34,161 nt of DNA from Pseudomonadota bacterium (GTDB lineage: Bacteria; Desulfobacterota; Syntrophia; Syntrophales; UBA5619), in the NCBI GenBank assembly GCA_018827585.1, contig JAHJXP010000028.1:1-34161 (forward strand), in the 5' to 3' direction. A program made the position numbers and the translations under genes. The notes under the pieces are model-generated. The model was not told the origin of the DNA and searched no databases. It worked only from the letters and a program-made list of their open reading frames with translations. The first letter of the stretch is position 1, and each line of letters begins with the position of its first letter. Positions 23,542-31,187 of this stretch are shown here, in pieces.

Positions 23542-24129
23542 ATGACGAATGAGATTCTCACCGGTGCTCTGGTCTTGATTACCGGCTTCTACGCTTGGGC
23601 AACCTACAAAATTTTGAAGGCGAATGAGCGAGTAGTCGAGGTAATGCACGAACAAGCTGAGGCAGTGACACGACCCTATGTTACGGTATCGGCAGTTTTG
23701 GAATCAGACAATCCGATTTTTTACTTGCGTATATCTAACGTCGGAAAGACGGCAGCCAAGGACCTCAAACTCAGCCTGGACAGGCCCTTCTATCCATTTG
23801 GAAAAAAGAAGGAAGACCATAACTTAGCCGAGCGCTTTGTCTTCAAGAACATAATCACTTCCTTCCCGGCGGGTTCTGAGATCGTTTTCTCCCTTGCCCA
23901 GTCCTTTGTCATATTTGGCGAAAACGCAGACAGTGGCGTTGTACCTTCTTCCTTTGTTGTAACCGCTGAGTATTCCTATGCAGGAAAACGGGTAATGGAG
24001 TCAAACCCTATTGACCTAAGACCATACTTGGGGGCTAGCGTACCCCAAGACGCCTATGTTCGAAAACTGAAAGCCATAATTGAAGCAATCGAAAGAGTTG
24101 CCAGTGAACTTAAGAAAAAGGAGTCTTAA
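23542..24129 (+). CDS. single-pass membrane protein of unknown function, third gene of the nuclease-methylase locus
   Basis: A 195-residue protein. The N-terminal helix ILTGALVLITGFYAWATYKI anchors it, followed by a short coiled region (KANERVVEVMHEQAEAV) and a beta-rich domain of about 110 residues (RPYVTVSAVLESDNPIFYLR, ISNVGKTAA) that resembles an Ig-like or C2-like fold. It ends in a charged helix KAIIEAIERVASELKKKES. This type of 'TM plus RP.V.V...' protein is a common hypothetical in bacterial accessory regions. It is on the same strand, 49 bases after the methyltransferase. Its stop TAA (24127-24129) coincides with the 3' end of a group II intron fragment, so the original C-terminus may have been longer. 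Confidence 0.7.
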   Translation: MTNEILTGALVLITGFYAWATYKILKANERVVEVMHEQAEAVTRPYVTVSAVLESDNPIFYLRISNVGKTAAKDLKLSLDRPFYPFGKKKEDHNLAERFVFKNIITSFPAGSEIVFSLAQSFVIFGENADSGVVPSSFVVTAEYSYAGKRVMESNPIDLRPYLGASVPQDAYVRKLKAIIEAIERVASELKKKES

Positions 24130-24206
24130 TCGGGTAGCCGGGAGTTTTTCTCCCTCGGCCCCCACACCACCCGGCATGCGGGTCCGCATCGGGCGGTTCA
24201 TAGAGA
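24130..24206 (-). ncRNA. group II intron 3' end: domains V and VI (remnant)
   Basis: On the minus strand the segment GAACCGCCCGATGCGGACCC, then GCATGCCGGGTGGTGTGGGG (about 24200-24160) forms the domain V hairpin (ACCGCCCG/CGGGTGGT arms). GGGAG-AAAAA-CTCCC (about 24158-24138) then forms the domain VI stem. The end CTACCCGAT (to 24129) is a typical intron 3' boundary. It directly follows the maturase stop, as in intact introns. Domains I-IV and the 5' splice site are missing, so it cannot splice on its own. Confidence 0.75.
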
Positions 24207-24478
24207 TTACCGGGCCGTAGCCGGGTAGTGAATGTGAACCCACAGATCTTTGAAAGATGGAAGCCCTTGATCCTTGAACCAATCGTTGGTCATGCCCGTA
24301 TGCTCCGCCAGCGTCCGGGATAGTCGCCACGGCCCTTTGCGGCTGATGGCCACTGAGATGGCCGCATGCAGCGATGTACCCAGTTTGCGAAGCTCCCGCA
24401 CCTTGGTTTTTGCCCTGCGCCACTGTTTGAAGTAGCACATGCGCAAGCGTTCAGCTCCGTATAATTTCTGACATTTTT
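24207..24478 (-). pseudogene. ltrA: group II intron maturase, C-terminal remnant
   Basis: The minus-strand frame ending at 24207 reads LRMCYFKQWRRAKTKVRELR, then ISRKGPWRLSRTLAEHTGM and WFKDQGLPSFKDLW. This matches the end of group II intron reverse transcriptase/maturases (R...WKQWK....R...L..LG, then KGPWRLS, then GL.SL...W). About 85 codons remain; the reverse transcriptase domain and start are lost at about 24478, where unrelated AT-rich sequence begins. The translation is open but there is no plausible full gene. It is dead and shows that intron insertion and later deletion occurred here. Confidence 0.82.
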
Positions 24479-24538
24479 TCTTGACATGACCATTTTAATT
24501 GACTACTTTATTCTTAATCTTAAAAAAGGAGTGGTCAC
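24479..24538 (+). promoter_or_regulatory. candidate promoter region of the Phd/PIN toxin-antitoxin pair
   Basis: TTGACA (24481-24486) is followed after 17 bases by TACTTT (24504-24509), a weak -10 match, and by AAAAGGAG as ribosome site before the ATG at 24539. The group II intron remnant ends exactly where this AT-rich segment begins. Confidence 0.35.
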
Positions 24539-24772
24539 ATGAAGACAATGGCCATAAGTGAATTTAAGGCACATGCGTTGAAGGTACTAAACGATGTTGC
24601 AAAATCCCAAGAAACCATCGTCATAACGAAAAGAGGCAAGCCCCTTGCTCAAGTGGTTCCCTATCGCAAATCCGTAATGAAGCCAACACCAGGCAAACTT
24701 GCAGATGCTTTTGTTTTCGAAAAGGATATAATCACTCCGCTTGGTGAAGGATTGTGGGAAGCATGTCAATGA
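24539..24772 (+). CDS. Phd/YefM-family antitoxin
   Basis: A 77-residue antitoxin. The N-terminus MAISEFKAHALKVLNDVAKS plus TIVITKRGKPLAQVVPY is the typical Phd/YefM DNA-binding fold (I.eFKa...kyl..V...e..ivITkrGkPvA.lvP). The C-terminal part (PGKLADAFVFEKDIITPLGE) should be the disordered toxin-binding segment. It has an AAAGGAG ribosome site. A TTGACA at 24481-24486 upstream may be its -35 box. Its stop overlaps the toxin start by 4 bases, the classic coupled order. It should repress its operon with the toxin. Confidence 0.9.
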   Translation: MKTMAISEFKAHALKVLNDVAKSQETIVITKRGKPLAQVVPYRKSVMKPTPGKLADAFVFEKDIITPLGEGLWEACQ

Positions 24773-25167
24773 GATACCTGCTCGATACACATACCTGGGT
24801 TTGGTGGAATATGCGCCCTCAAAATTTGTCGCGGAAAGTCACAAAACTGATTGAAAATACAAACGGATATGATGAGCTTCTTTTATCTGCAATTTCACCT
24901 TGGGAATTCAGTAAGCTTTTGGAAAAAGGGAAGATTGGTATTTCCTGCAACCCAGAGGAGTGGATCCATACCGCTTTGGAAATGCCCAAACTCAAATTTG
25001 TTCATCTTACACCCATGATAGCCTACCGCTCAACAGTACTTCCAAAGCCTTTCCATGACGATCCGGCAGATCAAATAATTGTGGCAACGGCGCGAGAAGA
25101 GAATGCCACGATTCTTACAAAAGATAAAAGAATCTTAACCTATCAATATGTTGAAAGTCTTTGGTAA
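24769..25167 (+). CDS. vapC: PIN-domain ribonuclease toxin (VapC-like)
   Basis: A ~132-residue PIN-domain protein, likely an endoribonuclease that cleaves RNA when freed from the antitoxin. The acidic active site is visible: D in RYLLDTHTWVWW near the start, E in SPWEFSKL, D in DDPADQIIVATA, and D in ILTKDKRIL. I prefer the ATG at 24769 because it gives a 4-base ATGA overlap with the antitoxin stop and a GGGAAG ribosome site at proper distance; ATG at 24763 or GTG at 24754 are alternatives. It pairs with the Phd-like antitoxin. Low GC marks it as part of the accessory island. Confidence 0.9.
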   Translation: MRYLLDTHTWVWWNMRPQNLSRKVTKLIENTNGYDELLLSAISPWEFSKLLEKGKIGISCNPEEWIHTALEMPKLKFVHLTPMIAYRSTVLPKPFHDDPADQIIVATAREENATILTKDKRILTYQYVESLW

Positions 25168-25197
25168 ACTCTAATAACTGAAAGGGGGGAATTTCTC

Positions 25198-25566
25198 ATG
25201 AAAATTAGAGATTACCGCGATATTCAGGCCACGGCGCCCATGCCCGGCGTCAGCAAGCGGGTTCCTATCGGTCCGGAGGAAGGGGCGCCCAACTTCATCA
25301 TGCGCGTTTTCGAAATTTCTCCCGGTCATACAAGCCCCGACCACGCCCACGCCTGGGAACACGAGATCTTCGTCCTCGCTGGACAGGGATTCGCGCGGGA
25401 CAAGGACGGGAAGGAAACCCCCATAGGGGAAGGAACCACCGTTTTCATCCCTGGCGGGGAGAACCACTGCCTGATCAACAGAGGCACGGATGACCTCCGT
25501 TTCATCTGCATGATCCCGACCGGGGCGGAAGAACAGGTGCAGATCGCGCTGCCGCGTTCTTGTTAG
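25198..25566 (+). CDS. cupin domain protein
   Basis: A 122-residue single cupin_2 barrel. Metal ligands are visible in HAHAWEHEIFVLAGQG (motif 1: H.H..EHE....G) and in FIPGGENHCLIN (motif 2 His). Such small cupins bind a metal ion and act as isomerases, oxygenases or sensors; the substrate is unknown. GC and codon use return to the chromosomal type at this gene, so the accessory island ends between 25167 and 25198. A run of G (GAAAGGGGGG) serves as ribosome site. It is just upstream of the universal stress protein gene and may be co-transcribed with it. Confidence 0.88.
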   Translation: MKIRDYRDIQATAPMPGVSKRVPIGPEEGAPNFIMRVFEISPGHTSPDHAHAWEHEIFVLAGQGFARDKDGKETPIGEGTTVFIPGGENHCLINRGTDDLRFICMIPTGAEEQVQIALPRSC

Positions 25567-25582
25567 CATGGATGGAGGCGCC

Positions 25583-26422
25583 ATGATCCGGAATATCCTC
25601 ATTCCCACCGATGGCTCCAATTACGGGCAGACGGCAATCGCCTACGGAATCTATCTTGCCCGGAAACTCAACGCGCGGTTGACGGGGCTCCATGTCGTGG
25701 ATGTCCGTCTCCTGCAGGGCCCGGTCTTTACCGACATCTCCGGCGCCATCGGGCTCCCACCCTACCAGGAGTTCCTTCCGGTCATCGAAAGCGGACTTGA
25801 TGCCAAGGCGGAGTCGATCCTCAAGGAATTCCGCGAACAATGCGAGGCGGGGGGGGTGCTCTGTGAAACGAAGAAGGTCATGGGTGTGATCGATGAGACC
25901 ATCATCGCAGAGGGGCAGGGTTGCGACTGGATTCTCCTCGCGCAGAGAGGCGAGCACTTCCGCATCGACGGCGGCGCGATCCTCGGCTCTACGGCCGAGT
26001 CCGTCGTCCGGCACTCCGGCAAACCGGTCCTGGTGACTCCCGAAAACTTCCAGGAGATCGAAAGGATGGCCCTCGCCTACGACGGAAGTCTCCCGGCCCA
26101 CAACGCCCTGAAACTTGCCGCCGAGCTGTCGCAGGCGGCCGCCTGGCCCTTGTCCGTGATGATCATTACGAACGATGAGGCCCTGGGAGCGAAGCTCTCC
26201 GAGCAAGCGGCGGCCCTCCTCGATCCCTTCAGAATCGATAGCGCCATCCTCATCCGCGGCGGGAAAGAAGATATAGAGATCCTCAAGTTCATCGGCGACG
26301 GATCGGTGGAACTCCTCGTCATGGGGGCCTACGGCCACAATCGTCTCCGGGAGCTGCTCGGCGGCAGCACGACCTCAGCGGTCATCCGCAAGAGCACACT
26401 TCCGGTCCTTCTGACCCGCTGA
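25583..26422 (+). CDS. tandem universal stress protein (UspA family)
   Basis: About 279 residues from the ATG at 25583 (GGAGG ribosome site); an ATG at 25568 is also possible. Two UspA domains are fused. Domain 1 (about 1-150) starts IRNILIPTDGSNYGQTAIAY and has a degraded GSTAESVVRHS nucleotide motif. Domain 2 (about 155-279) ends MGAYGHNRLRELLGGSTTSA, the ATP-binding G-2x-G-9x-G-S/T pattern. Tandem Usp proteins bind ATP or AMP and help survival under energy or redox stress. It is 16 bases downstream of the cupin gene. Confidence 0.92.
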   Translation: MIRNILIPTDGSNYGQTAIAYGIYLARKLNARLTGLHVVDVRLLQGPVFTDISGAIGLPPYQEFLPVIESGLDAKAESILKEFREQCEAGGVLCETKKVMGVIDETIIAEGQGCDWILLAQRGEHFRIDGGAILGSTAESVVRHSGKPVLVTPENFQEIERMALAYDGSLPAHNALKLAAELSQAAAWPLSVMIITNDEALGAKLSEQAAALLDPFRIDSAILIRGGKEDIEILKFIGDGSVELLVMGAYGHNRLRELLGGSTTSAVIRKSTLPVLLTR

Positions 26423-26452
26423 CAGGGGATATTTCGGACGCTTTCGACTTTG

Positions 26453-27700
26453 ATGGATTCTATCAAGCAACAGTCGCGTTATCTGAAGACGCTTTTCTTC
26501 CTCTACTTTATCGGTTTCGGGATCGGCTCGCCGTTTTTCGGAATCTTCTATAAACACGTGATTGTCAATGCCGACGGGACCCCCGCCATCGGCCTGATCG
26601 GGCTGCTCTTTTTCGTGATGCCGTTGGTCAGCCTGATCGCGAATATCCCCGCGGGAATCATCGCGGATAAATTCCATTCCGGAAAGCATTTGATCAGCGT
26701 CCTGTGTTTCGGCGTCGCTATCTTCGCGGCGCTGATCGGACTGGCCGGCGAGGATTTCGCGCGCCCCTGGGGGCTGGGCGGCAAATTCATTTTTGTCCTC
26801 GTCATGTTGTTTTTTCTTAACTGCTGCTTCCTCCCGATCAGCCCGGTGATAGATGCCGAGACTCTTCTTTTCCTCAACAGGCATTCCCGCCGGGAATTCT
26901 ACGGCGCCTACCGGTTGTGGGGCACGTACGGATGGAGCGTTGCCACAATCCTGATGGGCCTCCTGCTCTTTCATTTCCGTCACGATCCCCTGATCTTTTA
27001 CGGCGCGGCGCTTGCCTTTACCGTGTTGGGATTTGCCTCCTTCTCCGGCATCAGGGCAAGACCGGCGGCGCAGCCGATCATCATCCCCTGGAATCACCTG
27101 AAGAAAGACTCCCTGTTTCAGTGGTTTCTGGTCTTCATCTTTTTCACCGGGGTGGTTTCCAACGCCTCTTACACCTACACCGGCTACTTTTTCGACGACG
27201 TCATGAAAACGCCGCTCGAGATAGGTCTGATCCTGGGCACCTGGACGATCTTTGAGATACCGGTGATGAAGTTTTCCCGAAAACTCATCGGGGCGTTCGG
27301 AAACAGGTGGCTGATCGCAGCAGGCCTGCTGCTCAACGGTATCCGCCTGATCCTTTTTTCTTTATTCACCATGGAGACGCCGTTTGTCTGGAAGTGGGCG
27401 GCGGCGCTCCTGCAGGGGCCGGGATTCGGTCTGACCCACCTCGGGATCATCGATTTTGTCGACCGGAGGGCCCACCCGGATATGCGCGCAACCTACCTGA
27501 GCATCATGAATGTGGCCCGGATGTCGCTCGCATCCGCCCTGGGAGGCATTCTGGGAAGCTGGCTGATCAAGTGGCGGGACGGCGCATTCCTGATGCAGTT
27601 CTGCGGGTGGGGATCGCTCGCCCTGATCTTCGCGTTTGTTTTTCTGGTCAAGAGGCACGCCCCTCGAGACAAAATTGCAGCGGCCGGGGATCCGCTCTGA
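26453..27700 (+). CDS. MFS transporter (LacY/nucleoside symporter-like group)
   Basis: A ~415-residue integral membrane protein with twelve predicted hydrophobic helices, starting KTLFFLYFIGFGIGSPFFGI. The REFYGAYRLWGTYGWSVATI segment in the middle matches the MFS_1-like/LacY-NupG family (R.YG..RLWGS.G...), where it lies before helix 5. It probably exports or imports a small organic solute by proton coupling; the substrate cannot be named. The ATG at 26453 is preferred over TTG at 26450, though no strong ribosome site is visible. A gap of ~30 bases from the Usp gene suggests a shared transcript. Confidence 0.88.
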   Translation: MDSIKQQSRYLKTLFFLYFIGFGIGSPFFGIFYKHVIVNADGTPAIGLIGLLFFVMPLVSLIANIPAGIIADKFHSGKHLISVLCFGVAIFAALIGLAGEDFARPWGLGGKFIFVLVMLFFLNCCFLPISPVIDAETLLFLNRHSRREFYGAYRLWGTYGWSVATILMGLLLFHFRHDPLIFYGAALAFTVLGFASFSGIRARPAAQPIIIPWNHLKKDSLFQWFLVFIFFTGVVSNASYTYTGYFFDDVMKTPLEIGLILGTWTIFEIPVMKFSRKLIGAFGNRWLIAAGLLLNGIRLILFSLFTMETPFVWKWAAALLQGPGFGLTHLGIIDFVDRRAHPDMRATYLSIMNVARMSLASALGGILGSWLIKWRDGAFLMQFCGWGSLALIFAFVFLVKRHAPRDKIAAAGDPL

Positions 27701-27813
27701 CACTTCGGAGAGGCCCTGTTTACGAAATTCTCCGCCGCGCCACCCGGCCGTCATGATTTGAACGGGGCGAGCGCGAACGCCGGTCGTTGAGCCGATTGCC
27801 GATGTAGGACTGA

Positions 27814-27846
27814 CGAACACCCTTGGAAATGGGTTTTTACTGTTCG
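27814..27846 (+). terminator. weak hairpin between MFS and NADH dehydrogenase genes
   Basis: CGAACA and TGTTCG (27814-27819 with 27841-27846) enclose a smaller ACCC/GGGT stem followed by TTTTT inside the structure. It may end transcription of the MFS gene, but the T-run sits within the outer stem, so the role is uncertain. The rest of 27701-27913 holds no gene. Confidence 0.3.
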
Positions 27847-27913
27847 TTCATGGATTGGAAGTCATAATTCCCAGGGGAATCCTGGCCTTGTAGCTTCGGG
27901 GGGAGGCAAAAAG

Positions 27914-29248
27914 ATGAACCGCAGCGGAAAGCCAAGAATAGTCGTCATGGGCGCGGGTTTCGGCGGGCTATGGGCCGCCAGGAGCCTGGCCAAGCATCCC
28001 GTCGATTGCCTCGTAGTGGACAGGAACAACTATCACACCTTCCTTGCCCTTCTCTATCAGGTGGCGGCCGCCGAACTGGAAGCGGAGGACATCGCCTACC
28101 CCGTGCGCAGCATCATCTCGAACTTCCCGAACATCGACTTTGCCCTGGCCCACGCACGGCGGATCGATCCCCAAAACCGCATCATCGAGACCGACGGCGA
28201 GACGATTTCTTACGATTATCTGATCCTGGCCACGGGAAGCATATCCCATTCGTTCGGCGTGCCCGGCGTGGAAGCGCATGCCTATTGCCTCAAGACGCTG
28301 GAAGAGGCGGTTGCCTTGAAGAACCATATCATCTGTTGTTTTGAAGCGGCCACATGGGAAGCGGACGAGGTTAGGCGCAGAAGCCTCCTCACCTTTGTCA
28401 TTGTGGGCGGCGGCGCCACGGGGGTTGAGTACGCCGGCGCCCTGAGCGAACTTGTCCATGGTCCCCTCGTCCAGGATTACCGGACGATCGATTTTCACGA
28501 TGTCCGGATCATTCTCCTCGAGGCTTCGGACAGCCTGGTAGCCGGCATGCCGGCGCCCGTGCGCGACTACACGCTTGAGCGGCTCGGAAAGATGGGCGTT
28601 GAAGTGCGCTTGGGGGCGAAGGTCAGGGAGGTCACCCCGGCCGCAGTGCTCTTGAGCGGCGAGAAAGAGATCTCCACCCGGACCGTCGTGTGGACCGCCG
28701 GCGTAAAGGGGGAACCGATCGCCGGCCTGTCGGGCCTCCCCACGGAACCAAACGGACGCGTTCCCGTCCTGCCGACGCTGCAGGTGACCGGCCATCCGGA
28801 AATCTACGTGGTCGGGGACCTGGCTTCGATCAGGGAGAATGGCCGCGTGCTGCCCATGGTCGCGCAGGTGGCCATCCAGTCCGCCATGACCGCCGCCCAA
28901 AACGTCGCGCGTCAGATCGACGGAAAGGCGCCGCAGCCTTTTCGTTACCGCGACCGGGGCTCGATGATCGCCATCGGCCGCAACACGGCCGGCGTCGCCA
29001 TCGGTTCAAGGACGTACACGGGGTTTTTTGCCTGGATCCTCTGGCTCGTCATCCACCTCTTTAACCTCATCGGTTTCCGCAATCGAATCATGGTCCTCAT
29101 CAACTGGGCATGGGACTATCTGCTCTACGAACGGGCCGTCCGCTTCGTCTTCCCCTCGGAGATGCCCTCCCCTGCCGGATCGCAGTCCCGCTCTTGCCGG
29201 TTGGGGCGCGAAATTGATCAACAGAGAAGATACCCAGGGGAGGTGTGA
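27914..29248 (+). CDS. ndh: type II NADH dehydrogenase (NDH-2 family flavoprotein)
   Basis: A 444-residue membrane-associated flavoprotein that should oxidise NADH and reduce quinone without pumping protons. The FAD-binding GAGFGG (13-18) lies in RIVVMGAGFGGLWAARSL, the ATG triad in YDYLILATGS (101-109), the NADH-binding GGGATGVE (165-172), and the second FAD contact in IYVVGDLAS. A C-terminal hydrophobic stretch (GFFAWILWLVIHLFNLIGF) anchors it to the membrane, as in NDH-2. The last ~25 residues (after FPSEMPSP) look unlike the family and may be a changed C-terminus. A GGGGGGAGG ribosome site precedes the ATG. It could also be a ferredoxin- or sulfide-related relative. Confidence 0.88.
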   Translation: MNRSGKPRIVVMGAGFGGLWAARSLAKHPVDCLVVDRNNYHTFLALLYQVAAAELEAEDIAYPVRSIISNFPNIDFALAHARRIDPQNRIIETDGETISYDYLILATGSISHSFGVPGVEAHAYCLKTLEEAVALKNHIICCFEAATWEADEVRRRSLLTFVIVGGGATGVEYAGALSELVHGPLVQDYRTIDFHDVRIILLEASDSLVAGMPAPVRDYTLERLGKMGVEVRLGAKVREVTPAAVLLSGEKEISTRTVVWTAGVKGEPIAGLSGLPTEPNGRVPVLPTLQVTGHPEIYVVGDLASIRENGRVLPMVAQVAIQSAMTAAQNVARQIDGKAPQPFRYRDRGSMIAIGRNTAGVAIGSRTYTGFFAWILWLVIHLFNLIGFRNRIMVLINWAWDYLLYERAVRFVFPSEMPSPAGSQSRSCRLGREIDQQRRYPGEV

Positions 29249-29321
29249 TAGGTTGAAAAAATGGACACCGATATTTAGGTAGGAAGACCAAGACGGGAGG
29301 TCTGAGTGAGTTTGGCAAGGG

Positions 29322-29594
29322 TCAAGCGGCCGCCTTCGATTCGACAGCGGGAAGAGGAAAGACGGGAACTGGAGATACGCGCCGCCGTGCCCGACGCTGG
29401 AGTATTTCCATGGCATCTATATAGGTCCAGGCCTTGCGGTAGGGAATGCCCATCGCCTTCGCCGCGGCATTGATCAAGGTCTCCTTCTGAATCAGGCGCA
29501 GCAATTCCTCCCGACCCTGGCCGAACACCGGCTCGCCGTCGATCTCCAGCCGGATTTTGGATCGGGCTTGCAGTCTGGGACCGGAGTCATTCAT
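29322..29594 (-). CDS. ModE-like winged-helix DNA-binding protein, possibly C-terminally frameshifted
   Basis: A 90-residue protein. Residues about 14-62 carry the N-terminal winged-helix of ModE: RLEIDGEPVFGQGREELLRL then INAAAKAMGIPYRKAWTYID. No molybdate-binding (TOBE) domain is present, as in small stand-alone ModE HTH proteins. The usual wing (V.R..GG..GG...LT..G) is absent. In this frame the C-terminus turns into Pro/Val/Arg-rich sequence, while in the +1 frame EGGRLTLAKLTQ appears downstream, suggesting a frameshift near 29400. It overlaps mobB by 4 bases (ATGA), so both belong to one molybdopterin-linked operon. Confidence 0.7.
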   Translation of the reverse strand: MNDSGPRLQARSKIRLEIDGEPVFGQGREELLRLIQKETLINAAAKAMGIPYRKAWTYIDAMEILQRRARRRVSPVPVFPLPAVESKAAA

Positions 29595-30094
29595 TTCAGA
29601 AATTTCTCCTCGATGAACTCGGCGACCGCTCCGGCATCGTTGAGATCGAGCACAGGCACGTCGAGTTCGAGCGGTTCATCGCTTGCCACCGCCATGAGCG
29701 TCGGATCATGCTCCGCCCCCCGGCAGATCAGCGTGGCGCTCCTTTCCCTGCGGTGGAGTTCAATCTTCGGCAGAGAACCCTTTTTGAATCCCTCAGTCAG
29801 GACGATATCCACGTCGGTAAAGTAGGTCGCCAGGAGTTCCGCGATGGGAGGAGATACGGCGTGTTTCTTCACCAGCGCCATTTTGTCGGGCGAGGAGATC
29901 AGCATGGTGTCAGCCCCGGCAGAGGTCAAGCGGTGGCTGTCCTTTCCCGGATGGTCGATGTCCAAACGGTGGGCGTCATGCTTGATGGCGCCGACCCTGT
30001 ACCCTCTCTCTTTCAATCGAGCGATGACCTTTTCCAGAAGGGTCGTCTTTCCGGTACCTGACTTTGCCACAAATGAAACCGCCTTGACTGTCAT
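29591..30094 (-). CDS. mobB: molybdopterin-guanine dinucleotide biosynthesis protein MobB
   Basis: A 167-residue P-loop GTPase-like protein that assists attachment of GMP to molybdopterin, the last step for many molybdenum or tungsten enzymes. The P-loop is AKSGTGKTTLLEK (10-22). The family regions VGAIKHDAHRLDIDHPGKDS and DIVLTEGFKKGSLPKIELHR are clear. Length matches the family. It is followed at once by the ModE-like gene. A promoter-like pair lies upstream (30142-30170). No mobA is adjacent. Confidence 0.93.
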   Translation of the reverse strand: MTVKAVSFVAKSGTGKTTLLEKVIARLKERGYRVGAIKHDAHRLDIDHPGKDSHRLTSAGADTMLISSPDKMALVKKHAVSPPIAELLATYFTDVDIVLTEGFKKGSLPKIELHRRERSATLICRGAEHDPTLMAVASDEPLELDVPVLDLNDAGAVAEFIEEKFLK

Positions 30095-30141
30095 AGGGAA
30101 CCTTCCTTGTTAATTTTCAGTGAAGTGTTTTTGGCAATAAC

Positions 30142-30170
30142 ATCTTAACCGAAGAGAAGGCTGACTGCAA
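30142..30170 (-). promoter_or_regulatory. candidate promoter of mobB
   Basis: On the minus strand TTGCAG (30170-30165), a 17-base spacer and TAAGAT (30147-30142) lie about 47 bases upstream of the mobB start. The match is moderate. Confidence 0.4.
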
Positions 30171-30235
30171 TTTTTTCTCACCCACTGCAGGGAAAGCCCT
30201 CAACTTTTACCGATGATGCGAGGCTAAAATATCCC

Positions 30236-31153
30236 TCAGTTGCAGTGGCTGCAGTGCTCCATCTCCCCGGCCGAGGCGGGGAGGATCTGGAGCGTCGTAT
30301 GATTGATCCCATGCCTGTGGAACAGCGTCTCCTGGGCCGCCCGGATGATCGCTTCGCTGTCCGGGGATTCCCCTTTGGAAAGGAGGTGGGCGGAGAGGAG
30401 CTTCTGATCGGCGCCGGTCTGCCAGATGTGGAGATCGTTGACCTCCGCCACGTCAGGGATCGCCAGCAGGTCATCTTTGACCCGGGTGAAATCGATGCCC
30501 GGCGGCACGGCGTCCAGAAGGGAATTGACCGCCTGCCGGACGATCTTATAGATTTCGCGGGCGATGAACAGGCAAATGGCCAGCGAGATGAGGGGATCGA
30601 CGAGACGCCAGCCGAAGAGGGTGATCAGGACGGCCCCGGCGATGACGCCGAGGGAAAACAGGGCGTCCTGGAGCGAATGGAGCCAGGCGCTTCTCAGGTT
30701 GAAGTTCCGCGCCGAGATCTTCTGCAGTAGCAGGGTGGCCGCCCCGTTGCCGATGAAGGCCACGACTGCGACCCAGAGCATCACCCTGCCGGGGATTTCC
30801 GGCGGCGAGACCAGTCTCTTGAGGGTCTCCAAGAAGATGAAGGCGATCACAACGGACAGGACGATGCTGTTGACGAAAGCGGCGATAAACTCGATCTTCC
30901 GATAGCCGTATGTTTTGGCCGCATTCGCGGGACGGCGGGAAACCTTTTCCGCCCAATAGCTGAAGATCATGGCGGCGATGTCGCTCAGGTTGTGGACGGC
31001 GTCCGAGATCAGCGCCATGCTCCGGATCATGAGGCCGAACACCATCTCAAAGACCACGATCCCGCCGTTGATCACCATGGCAAAAATCAGGTTTTTTAGT
31101 GATGCCGGCTGGTCATGATTGTGGCTGTGGTGATGGTCGCGCTTGTGTTCCAT
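30236..31153 (-). CDS. cation diffusion facilitator (Zn/Co/Cd efflux)
   Basis: A 305-residue CDF transporter. A His-rich N-terminus (HHHSHNH, residues 7-13) is followed by six membrane helices. The metal site is formed by ALISDAVHNLSDIA (H and D in helix 2) and a partner in helix 5 (LHSLQDALFSLGVI). The cytoplasmic domain (about 210-300) has the usual VKDDLLAIPDVAEVNDLHIW, typical of CzcD/ZitB proteins. It should export divalent metals in exchange for protons. It lies 34 bases downstream of the ACR3-type gene, so it is likely part of the same metal and arsenic resistance transcript. Confidence 0.92.
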   Translation of the reverse strand: MEHKRDHHHSHNHDQPASLKNLIFAMVINGGIVVFEMVFGLMIRSMALISDAVHNLSDIAAMIFSYWAEKVSRRPANAAKTYGYRKIEFIAAFVNSIVLSVVIAFIFLETLKRLVSPPEIPGRVMLWVAVVAFIGNGAATLLLQKISARNFNLRSAWLHSLQDALFSLGVIAGAVLITLFGWRLVDPLISLAICLFIAREIYKIVRQAVNSLLDAVPPGIDFTRVKDDLLAIPDVAEVNDLHIWQTGADQKLLSAHLLSKGESPDSEAIIRAAQETLFHRHGINHTTLQILPASAGEMEHCSHCN

Positions 31154-31187
31154 TCAATTCACCCGCTGATAAAGGGACTGCCCCCGC

